A stretch of 32,859 bases of DNA, taken from positions 1 through 32,859 of the forward strand of contig MKWM01000053.1 in assembly GCA_001899765.1 (NCBI GenBank), written 5' to 3'. A model generated the notes under the pieces. The model worked only from the letters and a program-made list of their open reading frames with translations, had not been told where the DNA came from and ran no database searches. Shown here piece by piece: positions 20,406 through 28,809 of this stretch. The translations under genes were made by a program, and so were the position numbers. This DNA comes from Thiobacillus sp. 63-78. GTDB taxonomy: Bacteria > Pseudomonadota > Gammaproteobacteria > Burkholderiales > Thiobacillaceae. The first letter of the stretch is position 1. Each line of letters opens with the position of its first letter.

Positions 20406-21592
20406 GGGCGGCGGTTCTAGCGCTGAGCCTGCTGGCGGGGACGGCGCAGGCGGCCTGGCAATGGAGCGAGCCGCTGACCGTCAACTCGGTGCGCGGCGCG
20501 AAAATCTATCCGCATGTGGAATCGGCCAATCGCGCCAACGTGGCGGTGTCGGGCACGACGGTTGGCGTGGTATGGGAAGACAACCGCAGCGGCAGCCCGC
20601 AGTGTTACCTGGCGATGAAGCCGGCGACTGCCACGGGTTTCCAGCCGGAAATCCAGCTGGGCCAGGCCGAGTGCTACGAACCGGCCGTGGTCGCGCTGGA
20701 GGGTGGGCGCTTCGTCGCGGCATGGGAAGAAGCGGGCAAGGTTCATGCGCGGCTGCTGCCGGGTGGAACGGCGCTGACCTTGTCGACGGCCGAAGCGGGA
20801 CAGGCCACCCTGGCCGTGAAGGGAGACACGCTATACGCGGCCTGGGCCGAGCAGGCCGGGCGGTTCCGGCGCATCGTCGTGGCTCGCCTTGACGTGACGA
20901 CCGGTGCGCTGCGGGCGGAACCCGCGCAGCCGGTCGAAGCCGCGCTGCCGACCGACGATCAGGCCTGGCCCGCACTGGCCGTGGCGGGTGACGGCAGCGT
21001 GACCGTGGCATGGGAGGACCGCCGCGATCGTCACACCGTGCCGATGACCAGCCACAGCGGCGACAACCTGAAGTTTTCCGCACCGGCCCGTCTGAGCGAC
21101 GTGCCCAAGGGGGCCGGGCTGGGCCAGTCCATGGGGCTGGGCGCGGGCATGGGTGCGATGCGGCCTACGCTGGCGGCCTGGGGCGCGCAAGGGGTCGTCG
21201 CGGTCTGGCTGGACAAGCGCGATTTTCTCTCGGGCTATGACGTGTATGCCGCGTTCGATCCGGGCACGCGCCGCTTCGGCCCCAACATCAGGGTGCAGGA
21301 CGACTTCGGCGACAATATCGCGCAATGGCATGCCAAGGTCGTCGGCAATGCCGACGGACGGCTGCTGGCGCTATGGGATGATACCCGCGATGGCACCCCG
21401 GACGTATGGCTGGCCGACTGGAACGGCACGGCATTCGGCGAGAACGTGGCGGTTCCGGGTGCGGCCGGGCCGGGTGCGCAGTCCGATCCGTCCGCTGCGC
21501 TGGATGCCGCGGGCGGGCTGCATGCCATCTGGCTGGAACAGGACGAACAGGCCGGTGCGCGCGTTCGCTATGCGCATGCCACCTGGCAGTGA
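20402..21592 (+). CDS. Exported seven-repeat beta-propeller (sialidase/BNR-like) protein
   Basis: A 396-residue protein. The first 18 residues (AAVLALSLLAGTAQA) look like a signal peptide. The mature part is seven repeats of roughly 45-55 residues, each with a core like VxxxWxDxR: VVWEDNRSG, VAAWEEAG, YAAWAEQAG, VAWEDRRD, VAVWLDKRD, LALWDDTRD and HAIWLEQDE. This is the pattern of a seven-bladed propeller related to BNR/Asp-box or sialidase-like folds. I see no sialidase catalytic Arg-triad that I can assign, so calling it a sialidase would overreach. The mature protein has exactly two cysteines (PQCYL and AECYE), which could form a disulfide. GTG 20402 overlaps the thioredoxin-fold stop. Confidence 0.85.
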   Translation: MRAAVLALSLLAGTAQAAWQWSEPLTVNSVRGAKIYPHVESANRANVAVSGTTVGVVWEDNRSGSPQCYLAMKPATATGFQPEIQLGQAECYEPAVVALEGGRFVAAWEEAGKVHARLLPGGTALTLSTAEAGQATLAVKGDTLYAAWAEQAGRFRRIVVARLDVTTGALRAEPAQPVEAALPTDDQAWPALAVAGDGSVTVAWEDRRDRHTVPMTSHSGDNLKFSAPARLSDVPKGAGLGQSMGLGAGMGAMRPTLAAWGAQGVVAVWLDKRDFLSGYDVYAAFDPGTRRFGPNIRVQDDFGDNIAQWHAKVVGNADGRLLALWDDTRDGTPDVWLADWNGTAFGENVAVPGAAGPGAQSDPSAALDAAGGLHAIWLEQDEQAGARVRYAHATWQ

Positions 21593-21594
21593 TT

Positions 21595-21614
21595 AGGGTC
21601 TGTTAACAGGCCCT
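21595..21614. terminator. Palindrome between convergent propeller and CorA genes
   Basis: AGGGTCTG (21595-21602) pairs with CAGGCCCT (21607-21614), eight pairs with one G-T wobble, around a TTAA loop. It lies between the ends of two convergent genes and overlaps the corA stop, so it could end transcription from both sides. There is no T tract on either strand. Confidence 0.5.
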
Positions 21615-22596
21615 AGATCCAGCCGCGCTGCTTGAGCCGCCGGTACAGCGCCAGGACGGCCGCACCGGTCAGCGCCAGCAGGGCCGGATAGGCCCACGGC
21701 CATTTCAGTTCGGGCATGCCGACGAAATTCATGCCGTAGAGGCTGAATACCACCGTCGGCAAGGCGAGCAGCGCGCCCCAGCCGGCCAGCTTCTGTACCG
21801 ATTCGTTCTGTTTCACCGACAGCGAGGCGAGATGGAACTGCATGGCGTCGGACGTCGAGACGCGCAGGCGGTCGATGGCGCCCGACACCCGCACCGAATG
21901 GTCGTGGATGTCGCGGTAATACGCCTTGAGATCCCTGGTGGACAATTCAGGATGCAGACGGACCAGGTTCAGCGAAATTTCCTGCATCGGTTCGGTGGCG
22001 TCGCGCAGCGTGGTCAGATCGCGTTTCATCTCATAGAGTTGCTCCAGCATGTCGCGCCCTGATTCGACGCCGCCCATCAACTGGCTTTCCAGCGAGTGGA
22101 ACCGTTCCTGCATCCCTTCGATGACCGGCCTGAACTGGTCGACGATGAGATCGAGCACCAGATACAGCGCGTAAGGGGTTGCCGCCTTGTGGCCGTTGGG
22201 CAGACGCTGCAGGCGGTCGCTGACGCGCTGGTAGCCGCTGCCGCTGTCGTGGCGGATGGCGACGACGTAGTTCCTGCCCACGAACAGATGGGTTTCTCCA
22301 AGTTCCAGACGATTTTCCCATAGCTGCGCCGTCCGTACCGCAATGAACATGTGGCCGTCGTATTCCTCCAGCTTGGGGCGCTGGTGGGTGGAAATCGCGT
22401 CTTCCAGCGCCAGCGCATGCAGGCCCAGTTCCTGGCCGAGGCGGGTGATGGTCCCGCGGTCCGGGGATTTCAGTTCGACCCAGATGAACCGGTCCGGCTG
22501 CCCGACATGGTCGCTGATGTCGTCGAATGCGATGGTCTGGGCTTTGGAGTCGGTGAAGAGCAGGCAGTTGATGATGGGCTCCGGCTGCGAAGGCAC
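21613..22596 (-). CDS. corA: CorA-family magnesium/divalent cation transporter
   Basis: A 327-residue inner-membrane channel-type transporter. A large N-terminal cytoplasmic domain (ALEDAISTHQRPKLEEYDGHMFIAV is the typical CorA core) is followed by a long helix and two C-terminal membrane segments. The signature GMN is in YGMNF at residues 287-291, and the family C-terminal basic tail RRLKQRGWI is present. Mg2+ or another divalent ion is the usual cargo of the family; the ion cannot be read from the sequence. The only plausible start is GTG 22596. A TAGAAT hexamer at 22610-22605 lies just eight bases upstream, hinting at a leaderless or very short leader. I see no Shine-Dalgarno site. Confidence 0.92.
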   Translation of the reverse strand: MPSQPEPIINCLLFTDSKAQTIAFDDISDHVGQPDRFIWVELKSPDRGTITRLGQELGLHALALEDAISTHQRPKLEEYDGHMFIAVRTAQLWENRLELGETHLFVGRNYVVAIRHDSGSGYQRVSDRLQRLPNGHKAATPYALYLVLDLIVDQFRPVIEGMQERFHSLESQLMGGVESGRDMLEQLYEMKRDLTTLRDATEPMQEISLNLVRLHPELSTRDLKAYYRDIHDHSVRVSGAIDRLRVSTSDAMQFHLASLSVKQNESVQKLAGWGALLALPTVVFSLYGMNFVGMPELKWPWAYPALLALTGAAVLALYRRLKQRGWI

Positions 22597-22604
22597 ACAG
22601 CGTG

Positions 22605-22610
22605 ATTCTA
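22605..22610 (-). promoter_or_regulatory. TAGAAT -10-like hexamer just before corA
   Basis: On the minus strand TAGAAT matches the sigma-70 -10 consensus at five of six positions and ends nine bases before the corA start codon. No good -35 hexamer is present at 16-18 bases. If used, transcription would begin at or very near the GTG. Confidence 0.3.
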
Positions 22611-22732
22611 GATCGTGTTCGTCTGGAGTGACACGCTTTGTCCGTGTTCCGGGAGGCCTCGTGTCCGCGTCTCACCCACGCATTCGACACGCATCGGTGC
22701 GCCTCGTCGGCGGAACGCCGGTCTATTGTCGC

Positions 22733-22761
22733 TTACCGGCTGATCCCTTGAGGTGTAGAAT
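22733..22761 (+). promoter_or_regulatory. Possible sigma-70 promoter for the glycan block
   Basis: TTACCG at 22733 and TAGAAT at 22756 are separated by 17 bases, an optimal spacing. The -10 matches five of six; the -35 matches only three of six. It points toward the O-antigen ligase-like gene about 140 bases downstream. Confidence 0.35.
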
Positions 22762-22900
22762 TCGCGGGTTTCTGAATCACGGCCGGCGCGACGCATGGAC
22801 CCCGGGACCGGGGAAAATCCTTCAGCGTCGCCCCGCGGTCAAGACAGTATTCCGATCGAATCTGTCAGCAGGCAGATTTCACGAGACCCGCTTGGCCTGA

Positions 22901-24106
22901 TTGAAAGCAACTCCAGTGCAGACGCTCCGCTTACACGAATCCCCATTGAATCTGGCCGGTACGACCAGAGCCTCTCTCGCGGCATTTTTTCTGCTGTTCG
23001 TGTTTGCCGTCAGCCTGCCCCCGAAGTGGGCGACCTTGCATGTTGCCGGACTTGTCCTGGTTTTCTCGGCCGGTTTCGCGCGCCGCGAGGATTGGCGCAC
23101 GCCTGCCATGCACACTTTCCTGCTGTGCACCGGGCTATGGTTGATCCCGGTCCTGTTGACCGGCGGTCTGCAGCACGCGGCGGGCGTCGCCACCGCAACC
23201 AGCTGGACCGGCTTGCTCGTGCTCACCCTCCGCATGCTCGGGATCGGTCTGGGCCTCATCGTCCTCGTCCAGCGCGGCTGGCTGACCCTGTATTCCGCGA
23301 CCGTCGCGCTGCTCTGCGCACTGGCGATTCATGCCGGTGCCGGTTTGATCGACTTCCTCACCACGCCGGATGCCAGCCTGGTCGACTGGCGCGAGTTGCG
23401 CATCAGGGGGCTCGTGTTCAACCCCAATCCGTTCGCCATGTTCATGGCCTTGACGGCGACTCTGTGCGCCGGCCTCCTGCGTCACCCGCTGCGCCGCCCC
23501 ACGTTCTGGGCGCTCGGGGCGCTGTTGATCACGGCGCTGCTCGGCGTGTGGGTGTCGGGATCGCGTGGCGCGCTTCTGACCGCCGCCGCAGGATTCGCGG
23601 TGCTGTTCCCGCCCGTCAGCCGCAAGCGCCTGCTGGTCTACCTTGGGTGCGGCGTGCTGCTGGCCGCGGTTTATCTGTATGTCGCCGCGCACACGCCTCC
23701 GTCCTTGTACAGCAGCAGCGACAGCGAACGCGTGCGGATCATTGCCTATACGCTGGAGAAGATCCGGCAGTCGCCGTGGCTCGGCTGGGGAATCGGCGCC
23801 TACGAGCACCTTCCCGGTCACGTGGTCAACGCGCCCCACAACATGTGGCTTGACCTGGCCTTGAGCAGCGGCCTGATGGCGCTGGCGGGCGCGTTGGCAT
23901 CAACGGCGCTGCTGGCGTATCGCCTCTACCGCTGCGGCCATCCCGCCGCGCACCTGGCGCTCGCCGTGCTTGCCGCCTGCGTGGTGGCCGGCACGTTCGA
24001 ATATTCCATCCTGGATTCCACTCATTTCCGCGGAGTCTGGGTCACCGTCACCGCGATCGCCTGCTACACCCTGAACGAACGCGCGCTGCGCACAAACGCA
24101 AGTTAG
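22901..24106 (+). CDS. O-antigen ligase/polymerase-like membrane protein (Wzy_C)
   Basis: A 401-residue polytopic membrane protein with about ten hydrophobic segments. It has Wzy_C/WaaL-type motifs: RGLVFNPNPFAMFMALTAT, the WVSGSRGALLTAAAG segment with conserved Arg, and the long periplasmic loop with LGWGIGAYEHLPG and APHNMWLDLALSSGL, where the His is the usual ligase residue. These enzymes join lipid-linked glycans to lipid A-core, protein or each other; which one is used cannot be told here. TTG 22901 is directly after an in-frame TGA; GTG 22916 is the other possible start. No strong ribosome site is seen. It leads a glycosyltransferase block. Confidence 0.85.
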   Translation: MKATPVQTLRLHESPLNLAGTTRASLAAFFLLFVFAVSLPPKWATLHVAGLVLVFSAGFARREDWRTPAMHTFLLCTGLWLIPVLLTGGLQHAAGVATATSWTGLLVLTLRMLGIGLGLIVLVQRGWLTLYSATVALLCALAIHAGAGLIDFLTTPDASLVDWRELRIRGLVFNPNPFAMFMALTATLCAGLLRHPLRRPTFWALGALLITALLGVWVSGSRGALLTAAAGFAVLFPPVSRKRLLVYLGCGVLLAAVYLYVAAHTPPSLYSSSDSERVRIIAYTLEKIRQSPWLGWGIGAYEHLPGHVVNAPHNMWLDLALSSGLMALAGALASTALLAYRLYRCGHPAAHLALAVLAACVVAGTFEYSILDSTHFRGVWVTVTAIACYTLNERALRTNAS

Positions 24107-24171
24107 GCCCCCACACTTCCTGCCGCTTGTTTGACAAACAGCTCGCGCGCGCACCTCTTCCATTCCAGAAA

Positions 24172-25041
24172 ATGAGCCCCAACAAAGAACTCCTTTTCCA
24201 CTGCTTCGTCATCACGCTGGAGCATTCCGAGGCGCGTCGAAAGATCATTTCAAGTCGGCTGGACGAACTTGAAATACCTTTCGAGTTCTACCCCGGGGTG
24301 GATGGCCGAAAAATCGATCTCCTCTCGCACCAAGGCTATTCAAAGTGGAAAAGAAGGATGCTTTTCGGTCGGGACCTCAGCAACGGAGAGTTCGGCTGCG
24401 TTCTTGCCCACAAATCAATTTATGAACGCATTGCAGAGAAGAATATTGGTATGGCCCTCATCCTTGAGGACGATGCGATACTTTGCGACGAATTGCCAGG
24501 CGTGATCAACGCACTGATGCAGTACCAGAAAAACTGGGACATCGTCAGATTTCTCGGCCGCAAAAAAAACTACCGGGCTTCCCGCATGATCGCGCAACTG
24601 CCCGGAACACAAAATCATCTCGCCCGGTCGCATGGCATGCCAGGCGGCGCCTATGGATACATCATCAACAATCAGGCAGCCAGGCGACTGCTTTCGATGA
24701 TGGAAAAGAACTGGCTTCCAATCGATACGCTGCACGGTGTTTCATGGCTTACCAGATTGAACACCGTTTCAGTCGTTCCCTCTCCCGTCCTGCCGAATGA
24801 TGACGTTCCCTCCTGCATCGATGAACAGGATTCCAACCTGCGCTGGAACAAGGCAGTCAGTCTTTCCGGCTGGAAGAAATTAATCTATCCGCTGACGCGA
24901 GGCGTCTGGAAAGCGTATTGCAATGTATTGGTAAAATACGTGTGGCTAAGCACCTTGATACCGGACATCAAACTGTCAAGGCAGCTCAAGGAACCCTGCG
25001 CAATCATTGGAATCCGGCAAGCAAAATCCAGTACGAACTGA
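24172..25041 (+). CDS. GT25-type glycosyltransferase, lower-GC gene
   Basis: A 289-residue protein matching the glycosyltransferase family 25 (LPS biosynthesis, Glyco_transf_25) pattern: FVITLEHSEARRKII near the N terminus, GEFGCVLAHKSIYERI, the acidic MALILEDDAIL motif and GAYGYIINNQAARRLL. Such enzymes add galactose or similar sugars to LPS or oligosaccharides, but donor and acceptor are unknown. Base composition is clearly lower in GC than its neighbours (about half G+C by eye, versus roughly two thirds), a sign of recent acquisition. ATG 24172 is chosen; TTG 24127 is possible and would add an unconserved leader. It is the first of two GT25-like genes in the block. Confidence 0.86.
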   Translation: MSPNKELLFHCFVITLEHSEARRKIISSRLDELEIPFEFYPGVDGRKIDLLSHQGYSKWKRRMLFGRDLSNGEFGCVLAHKSIYERIAEKNIGMALILEDDAILCDELPGVINALMQYQKNWDIVRFLGRKKNYRASRMIAQLPGTQNHLARSHGMPGGAYGYIINNQAARRLLSMMEKNWLPIDTLHGVSWLTRLNTVSVVPSPVLPNDDVPSCIDEQDSNLRWNKAVSLSGWKKLIYPLTRGVWKAYCNVLVKYVWLSTLIPDIKLSRQLKEPCAIIGIRQAKSSTN

Positions 25042-25126
25042 AAACAGCCTGGAATCCCCCCTGATTGCCATGCCTGTAGTTGCTACCCGCATATTTCACA
25101 CCTCTGGAAGGATCCAGGTTCAATCC

Positions 25127-25879
25127 ATGCAGCACGTAAACGTCCTCTGCCTGAAATGGGGCACCCGCTACGGCGCGCACTACGTCAACCGGCTCTATCG
25201 CGGCGTCGGCCGCAACCTGAGCCGGCCGTTCCGGTTTTTCTGCTGCACCGAAGACGCCAGCGGACTGGATGCGGGTGTCGAAATCATTCCGTTCCCTGGC
25301 AACCCCGGCGTCAAGCGCGGCTGGCCCGACATCCTGGTCAAGCTGGCGATCCTGCGGGACGGTTTTGGCGGCTTGCAGGGGCCGACGCTGTTTCTCGATC
25401 TGGACGTGGCGATCACCGGGCCGCTCGACGGCTTCTTCGACTACAAGCCGGGCGCGTTCTGCATCATCCACAACTGGGTGCACTGGCGTAAAGCCGCGCT
25501 GGGGCGGCGGCCGGCGGTGGGCAATTCCTCGGTCTTCCGCTTCGAGGCGGGCAAGTCCAACTACGCTTATGAGATCTTCCTGCGCGAGATGCACCGCGCG
25601 GAGGACCGCCGCATTTTCAACACCGAGCAGGCCTTCCTGACCTATGCAATGGGCGATCCGCAGTGGTGGCCGGAGGACTGGGTCAGGAGCTACAAGTGGA
25701 ACTGCCGCCCGGCTTTTCCGCTCAACCTGTTCCGCGCGCCGCAGTTGCCCGAGGGCTGCCGCATCCTGGTGTTCCATGGCCGCCCCGACCCCGACGAGGC
25801 CATCCATGGGTATCGCGGGCGCAAGCTCCACCACCGCACGCTGCCCGCGCCGTGGATCGCCGATTACTGGACGCTGTAA
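25127..25879 (+). CDS. Glycosyltransferase-like protein with a DLD motif
   Basis: A 250-residue protein that starts VNVLCLKWGTRYGAHYVNRL, has FRFFCCTEDASGL, and carries FLDLDVAITG with an acidic D-L-D motif at residues 91-93 that could bind a metal-nucleotide sugar. This resembles the GT-A fold of GT8-like or capsule-type transferases of unknown specificity. Conserved WVHWRKA and WNCRPAFPLN are family-like. No membrane segment or signal peptide is present. ATG 25127 suits the fold start; upstream in-frame ATGs give no family-like residues. Its stop TAA overlaps the ATG of the next gene by one base, which suggests coupling. Confidence 0.8.
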   Translation: MQHVNVLCLKWGTRYGAHYVNRLYRGVGRNLSRPFRFFCCTEDASGLDAGVEIIPFPGNPGVKRGWPDILVKLAILRDGFGGLQGPTLFLDLDVAITGPLDGFFDYKPGAFCIIHNWVHWRKAALGRRPAVGNSSVFRFEAGKSNYAYEIFLREMHRAEDRRIFNTEQAFLTYAMGDPQWWPEDWVRSYKWNCRPAFPLNLFRAPQLPEGCRILVFHGRPDPDEAIHGYRGRKLHHRTLPAPWIADYWTL

Positions 25880-26718
25880 TGCCCGACGCCCAACTGGCCG
25901 CCTTCTGGGACATGATCGACGGCGTTCTGGTAGTCAATCTCGACAGCCGCCCCGACCGCTGGCAGGACGTGCAGGCCAGGACTGCCGGATTCATCCCCGC
26001 CGAGAAGCTGCACCGGCTGCCTGCGACGCTGGGCGCGACGCTGCCCGGCTTCGGCGTGCCGCCGTGGTTTCGCGGCCGCAAGCGCGACAGGACCTGGGCC
26101 GGGCGCGCCGGTTGTGCGCTTTCGCACCGCGCGGCGATCGCTCACGCCAAACAGCAAGGCTGGCGCACGGTACTGATCCTGGAGGACGACATCGAACTCG
26201 ATCCCTCGCTGAGCGAGGTACTGGCGGTCCTGCCCCAAGCGCTTGGGAATGCCGACTGGGACGTCTGCTATCTGGGATTTACCGACCCGGTTTCGCCCTA
26301 CCGCACGCTGGCCAGCGTGCCGGCCGGACATCGCTTGTGCGTCGTATCCGGGTGCAGCACGACCCACGCCTATCTGCTGCGGGACAGCGTCTACGATTTA
26401 TTGCTGGAAAAACTGCCAGTTATCGACAGCATCTGGCACTGGATCAGCCGTCACCGCGCCATCGACCGCTGGTACTACCGCAATCTGGCACGGTACTTCA
26501 ATGTGTGCGTGGTATCGCCGGCAATCATTAATCAGCAGGGTGGCTTCTCCGACATCACCCAACGTCTGCACGAGAAAGTGCACACCACGCACGTGCCCGA
26601 CACACGCCACGGCGTGCTGGCTTACTGGATGCTCGGCAGACTGCGCTGGCTGTCCTACCGACTGGCCGAGCCGCGCGACTGGCTGCGCGGGCGCATCAAG
26701 CAGGCGCGCGGATTCTGA
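25879..26718 (+). CDS. Second GT25-type glycosyltransferase
   Basis: A 279-residue protein with the GT25 core: DGVLVVNLDSRPDRW near the N terminus, AGCALSHRAAIAHAKQQG, then RTVLILEDDIELDPSL with the acidic EDD motif and a CSTTHAYLLRDSVYDLLLEK segment. No signal peptide is present. Start ATG 25879 shares a base with the stop of the previous gene (TAATG). It is only distantly similar to the other GT25 gene (24172-25041) but shares the same core; together they suggest two sugar additions in one glycan. GC content is like that of the rest of the window. Donor sugar not inferable. Confidence 0.86.
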   Translation: MPDAQLAAFWDMIDGVLVVNLDSRPDRWQDVQARTAGFIPAEKLHRLPATLGATLPGFGVPPWFRGRKRDRTWAGRAGCALSHRAAIAHAKQQGWRTVLILEDDIELDPSLSEVLAVLPQALGNADWDVCYLGFTDPVSPYRTLASVPAGHRLCVVSGCSTTHAYLLRDSVYDLLLEKLPVIDSIWHWISRHRAIDRWYYRNLARYFNVCVVSPAIINQQGGFSDITQRLHEKVHTTHVPDTRHGVLAYWMLGRLRWLSYRLAEPRDWLRGRIKQARGF

Positions 26719-26723
26719 TTGCC

Positions 26724-27794
26724 ATGAGCGACCCGCAGACCGCGCCGGCCCGGTTACGCATCAAATTCCTCGGCAAGTTCAAACCCGGCCGCGACGGCGA
26801 AGGCTGGCTGAAATGCTTCCCCGGCAGGCAGCCGCGCTGGGGCAACTGCGACTTCATTTTCGACCGTAACTGCCGCGACTACGACTGGCTGGTGGTCTAC
26901 GACGATCTGCCTTCGCTGGCGGGCGAGCGCCACCCGCTGTGGGTGGAGGAGCTGGCCTGTCCGCCCGAAAACACCCTCTTGATCACGGTTGAGCCGTCCT
27001 CGATCAAGACCTACGGCCGAACCTACCTGCGTCAGTTCAACTGGCTGCTGAGCACGCAGGAAGCGTGGGCGACGGGCCGCCACAAGGGCCTCATCTTCCA
27101 GCAGCCCGCGCTGATCTGGTTCTACGCCGACAGTTCGCCGCGCGGCGACTACGACACGCTCGTCTCGCACGTTCCGCTGGACAAGACCGCCGACCTGTCG
27201 ACGGTCTGCTCCAGCAAGCGGCAGGGGCATACGCTGCACCGCCTGCGCTACGACTTCACCCAGGCGCTCAAGACCCGGCTGCCGTTCATGGAAATCTACG
27301 GCCATGGCGTGCGCCCGCTGGTTGACAAGGCCGACGCCCTCGATCCCTACCGCTACCACCTGGCGATCGAAAACCACCTGGGGCCGCACCACTGGACGGA
27401 AAAGCTCGCCGACCCCTTTCTCGGCGCGTGCATGCCGGTCTACTACGGCTGTCCCAACGCCGAGGATTATTTCCCGCCGGAAAGTTTCATCCGCATCGAC
27501 ATCGCCGACGTCGACGGCGCCGCCGAGATCATTCAACGCGCGATCCGCGACAAGCTGTGGGAAAAAAACCTGCCCGCGATCCTGGAGAGCCGGCGCCGCG
27601 TGCTGGAAGCATACGGCCCGATCGCCACCATCGTTCGGCTGGTCAACGAAAGGCACGTCGCCAGCCGCGCTCGACCCGCGTCACCGATCCAGATCCAGAG
27701 CCGCCGCCGCCTGCACCGGCAATGGCTGCCGGGCCTGCGCTACGGCGTGGAAAAACTCTACGTGCGCGCCCGCCATCGCTGGGCGGGCGATTGA
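26724..27794 (+). CDS. GT10 (alpha-fucosyltransferase-like) glycosyltransferase
   Basis: A 356-residue protein. Its C-terminal half has the GT10 core: YRYHLAIENHL, then WTEKLADPFLGACMPVYYGCPN and FPPESFIRID, which match the GDP-fucose-binding part of bacterial and animal alpha-1,3-fucosyltransferases. The N-terminal half is divergent and starts with RIKFLGKFKPGRDGEGW. GDP-fucose or a related GDP-sugar as donor is known for the family, not shown here. It follows the second GT25 gene by five bases. It converges on a paralogue (27804-28793) with a nine-base gap. The final 45 residues are Arg-rich. Confidence 0.84.
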   Translation: MSDPQTAPARLRIKFLGKFKPGRDGEGWLKCFPGRQPRWGNCDFIFDRNCRDYDWLVVYDDLPSLAGERHPLWVEELACPPENTLLITVEPSSIKTYGRTYLRQFNWLLSTQEAWATGRHKGLIFQQPALIWFYADSSPRGDYDTLVSHVPLDKTADLSTVCSSKRQGHTLHRLRYDFTQALKTRLPFMEIYGHGVRPLVDKADALDPYRYHLAIENHLGPHHWTEKLADPFLGACMPVYYGCPNAEDYFPPESFIRIDIADVDGAAEIIQRAIRDKLWEKNLPAILESRRRVLEAYGPIATIVRLVNERHVASRARPASPIQIQSRRRLHRQWLPGLRYGVEKLYVRARHRWAGD

Positions 27795-27803
27795 GTGTTG
27801 CGC

Positions 27804-28793
27804 TCAGGCCAGCGTCTTGCGCAGTCTGAACAAATGCCCGCGTGGAAAACTGCGGAAAGCCTTGTGCGAACGCAGCGTCACCGTCTTTTCGGTCAGCCCC
27901 GGGCGGTATAGGGCCTCGGCCCAATGCGCCGCCCAGGCGAAGGGGTTGTAGACGTTCAGTATGCGATGCCTTGCCTCCGCCAGCGCGGCCTCGCGCCGGG
28001 GCCCCAGCGGCTGGTCCAGCAGTTCGGCGATGCGCGCCGCCGCCGTGTCCACGCCCAGATCGTTGATGGAAAGCAGCGCTTCCGCGGGCAGGTAATCCGC
28101 CACGTTCGGGCAGCCCAGATAGACCGGATAAGCCCAGCCGAGGTAGGCATCGGCGAGCTTCTCGGTCCAGTAATGCGGCTCCACGCCGTTTTCCAGCACC
28201 AGTTGAAAGCGGTAAGGCAGGATCGCCTCCATCTTGTCGTCGATCGGCTCGAAGCCGCGCCCGAAATGCACCAACCGGTCGCCCAGGCGCTGCTTCAGTC
28301 CTTCGAGCAGGGCAAGCCGCCGGCGCTGGCCTTCGGTCTTGCTGGCGTTGGAACACACCACGGCGATGCGGTTCTGTTTCTCCGGACAGGCCAGCGCGGC
28401 CAGATGATCGTAACCGTAGCGATAGCGGTGGCTGCTGCGATCGAGCCCAACGTGCCAGTTGAGCCCGAGCGCGCTGACGTGCAGATGCGGGTGGCGCGAC
28501 TGCGCATGGCTGTCGACCACATGGCCGAACTGCCGGTAAAACGCCTGCGGATACAGCTTCTTGGACAGCGGTTCGCCGGCGATGAACAGGGTGTTTTGCG
28601 GTGCGGCCATGAAGCGGTCGTAGGGGCGGGCGTTGCCCAGCACCGCGCTGAAATCCGCGCGTCCGCCCGACTCGGGGTTGAAATCGAAACGGCAGCGCCC
28701 CCAGCGCAGGCTGCCGCCGGGCGTCAGCCATTCCATGCCGCCCGGCGCGCAGTCCATGTTGATCCGGACGAGAAGCTCGTCGTGGTCTGTCAT
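27804..28793 (-). CDS. GT10 glycosyltransferase paralogue
   Basis: A 329-residue protein with the same GT10 core as its convergent neighbour: YRFQLVLENGVEPHYWTEKL, then AYPVYLGCPNVADYLPAEAL. The N-terminal part is recognisably related (GGSLRWGRCRFDFNP aligns with RQPRWGNCDFIFD of the other). It is on the opposite strand, so the pair arose by inverted duplication or separate gains. ATG 28793 is 16 bases downstream of the phosphomannomutase stop, so the two minus-strand genes may be co-transcribed. Confidence 0.84.
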   Translation of the reverse strand: MTDHDELLVRINMDCAPGGMEWLTPGGSLRWGRCRFDFNPESGGRADFSAVLGNARPYDRFMAAPQNTLFIAGEPLSKKLYPQAFYRQFGHVVDSHAQSRHPHLHVSALGLNWHVGLDRSSHRYRYGYDHLAALACPEKQNRIAVVCSNASKTEGQRRRLALLEGLKQRLGDRLVHFGRGFEPIDDKMEAILPYRFQLVLENGVEPHYWTEKLADAYLGWAYPVYLGCPNVADYLPAEALLSINDLGVDTAAARIAELLDQPLGPRREAALAEARHRILNVYNPFAWAAHWAEALYRPGLTEKTVTLRSHKAFRSFPRGHLFRLRKTLA

Positions 28794-28809
28794 CGGCGGG
28801 AGCGGCCGC

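Larger units (their letters stand above)
22597..22900. other. 304-base gap between divergent corA and the O-antigen ligase-like gene
   Basis: No gene that I can support lies here. On the plus strand a weak promoter TTACCG (22733-22738) with 17-base spacing to TAGAAT (22756-22761) is the best candidate for the glycan block. An ATG at 22795 opens a frame that only shadows the next gene. A GC-rich CCCCGGGACCGGGG sequence sits at 22800-22813. Confidence 0.6.

Noticed and set aside
20402..21592. Calling the propeller a sialidase
   Set aside because: The WxDxR cores resemble Asp-box-like repeats, but I cannot locate the catalytic Arg triad, Tyr and Asp of sialidases.
22795..23853. Plus-strand frame from an ATG after the possible promoter
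   Set aside because: It overlaps the ligase-like gene in another frame and has no family-like residues or ribosome site.
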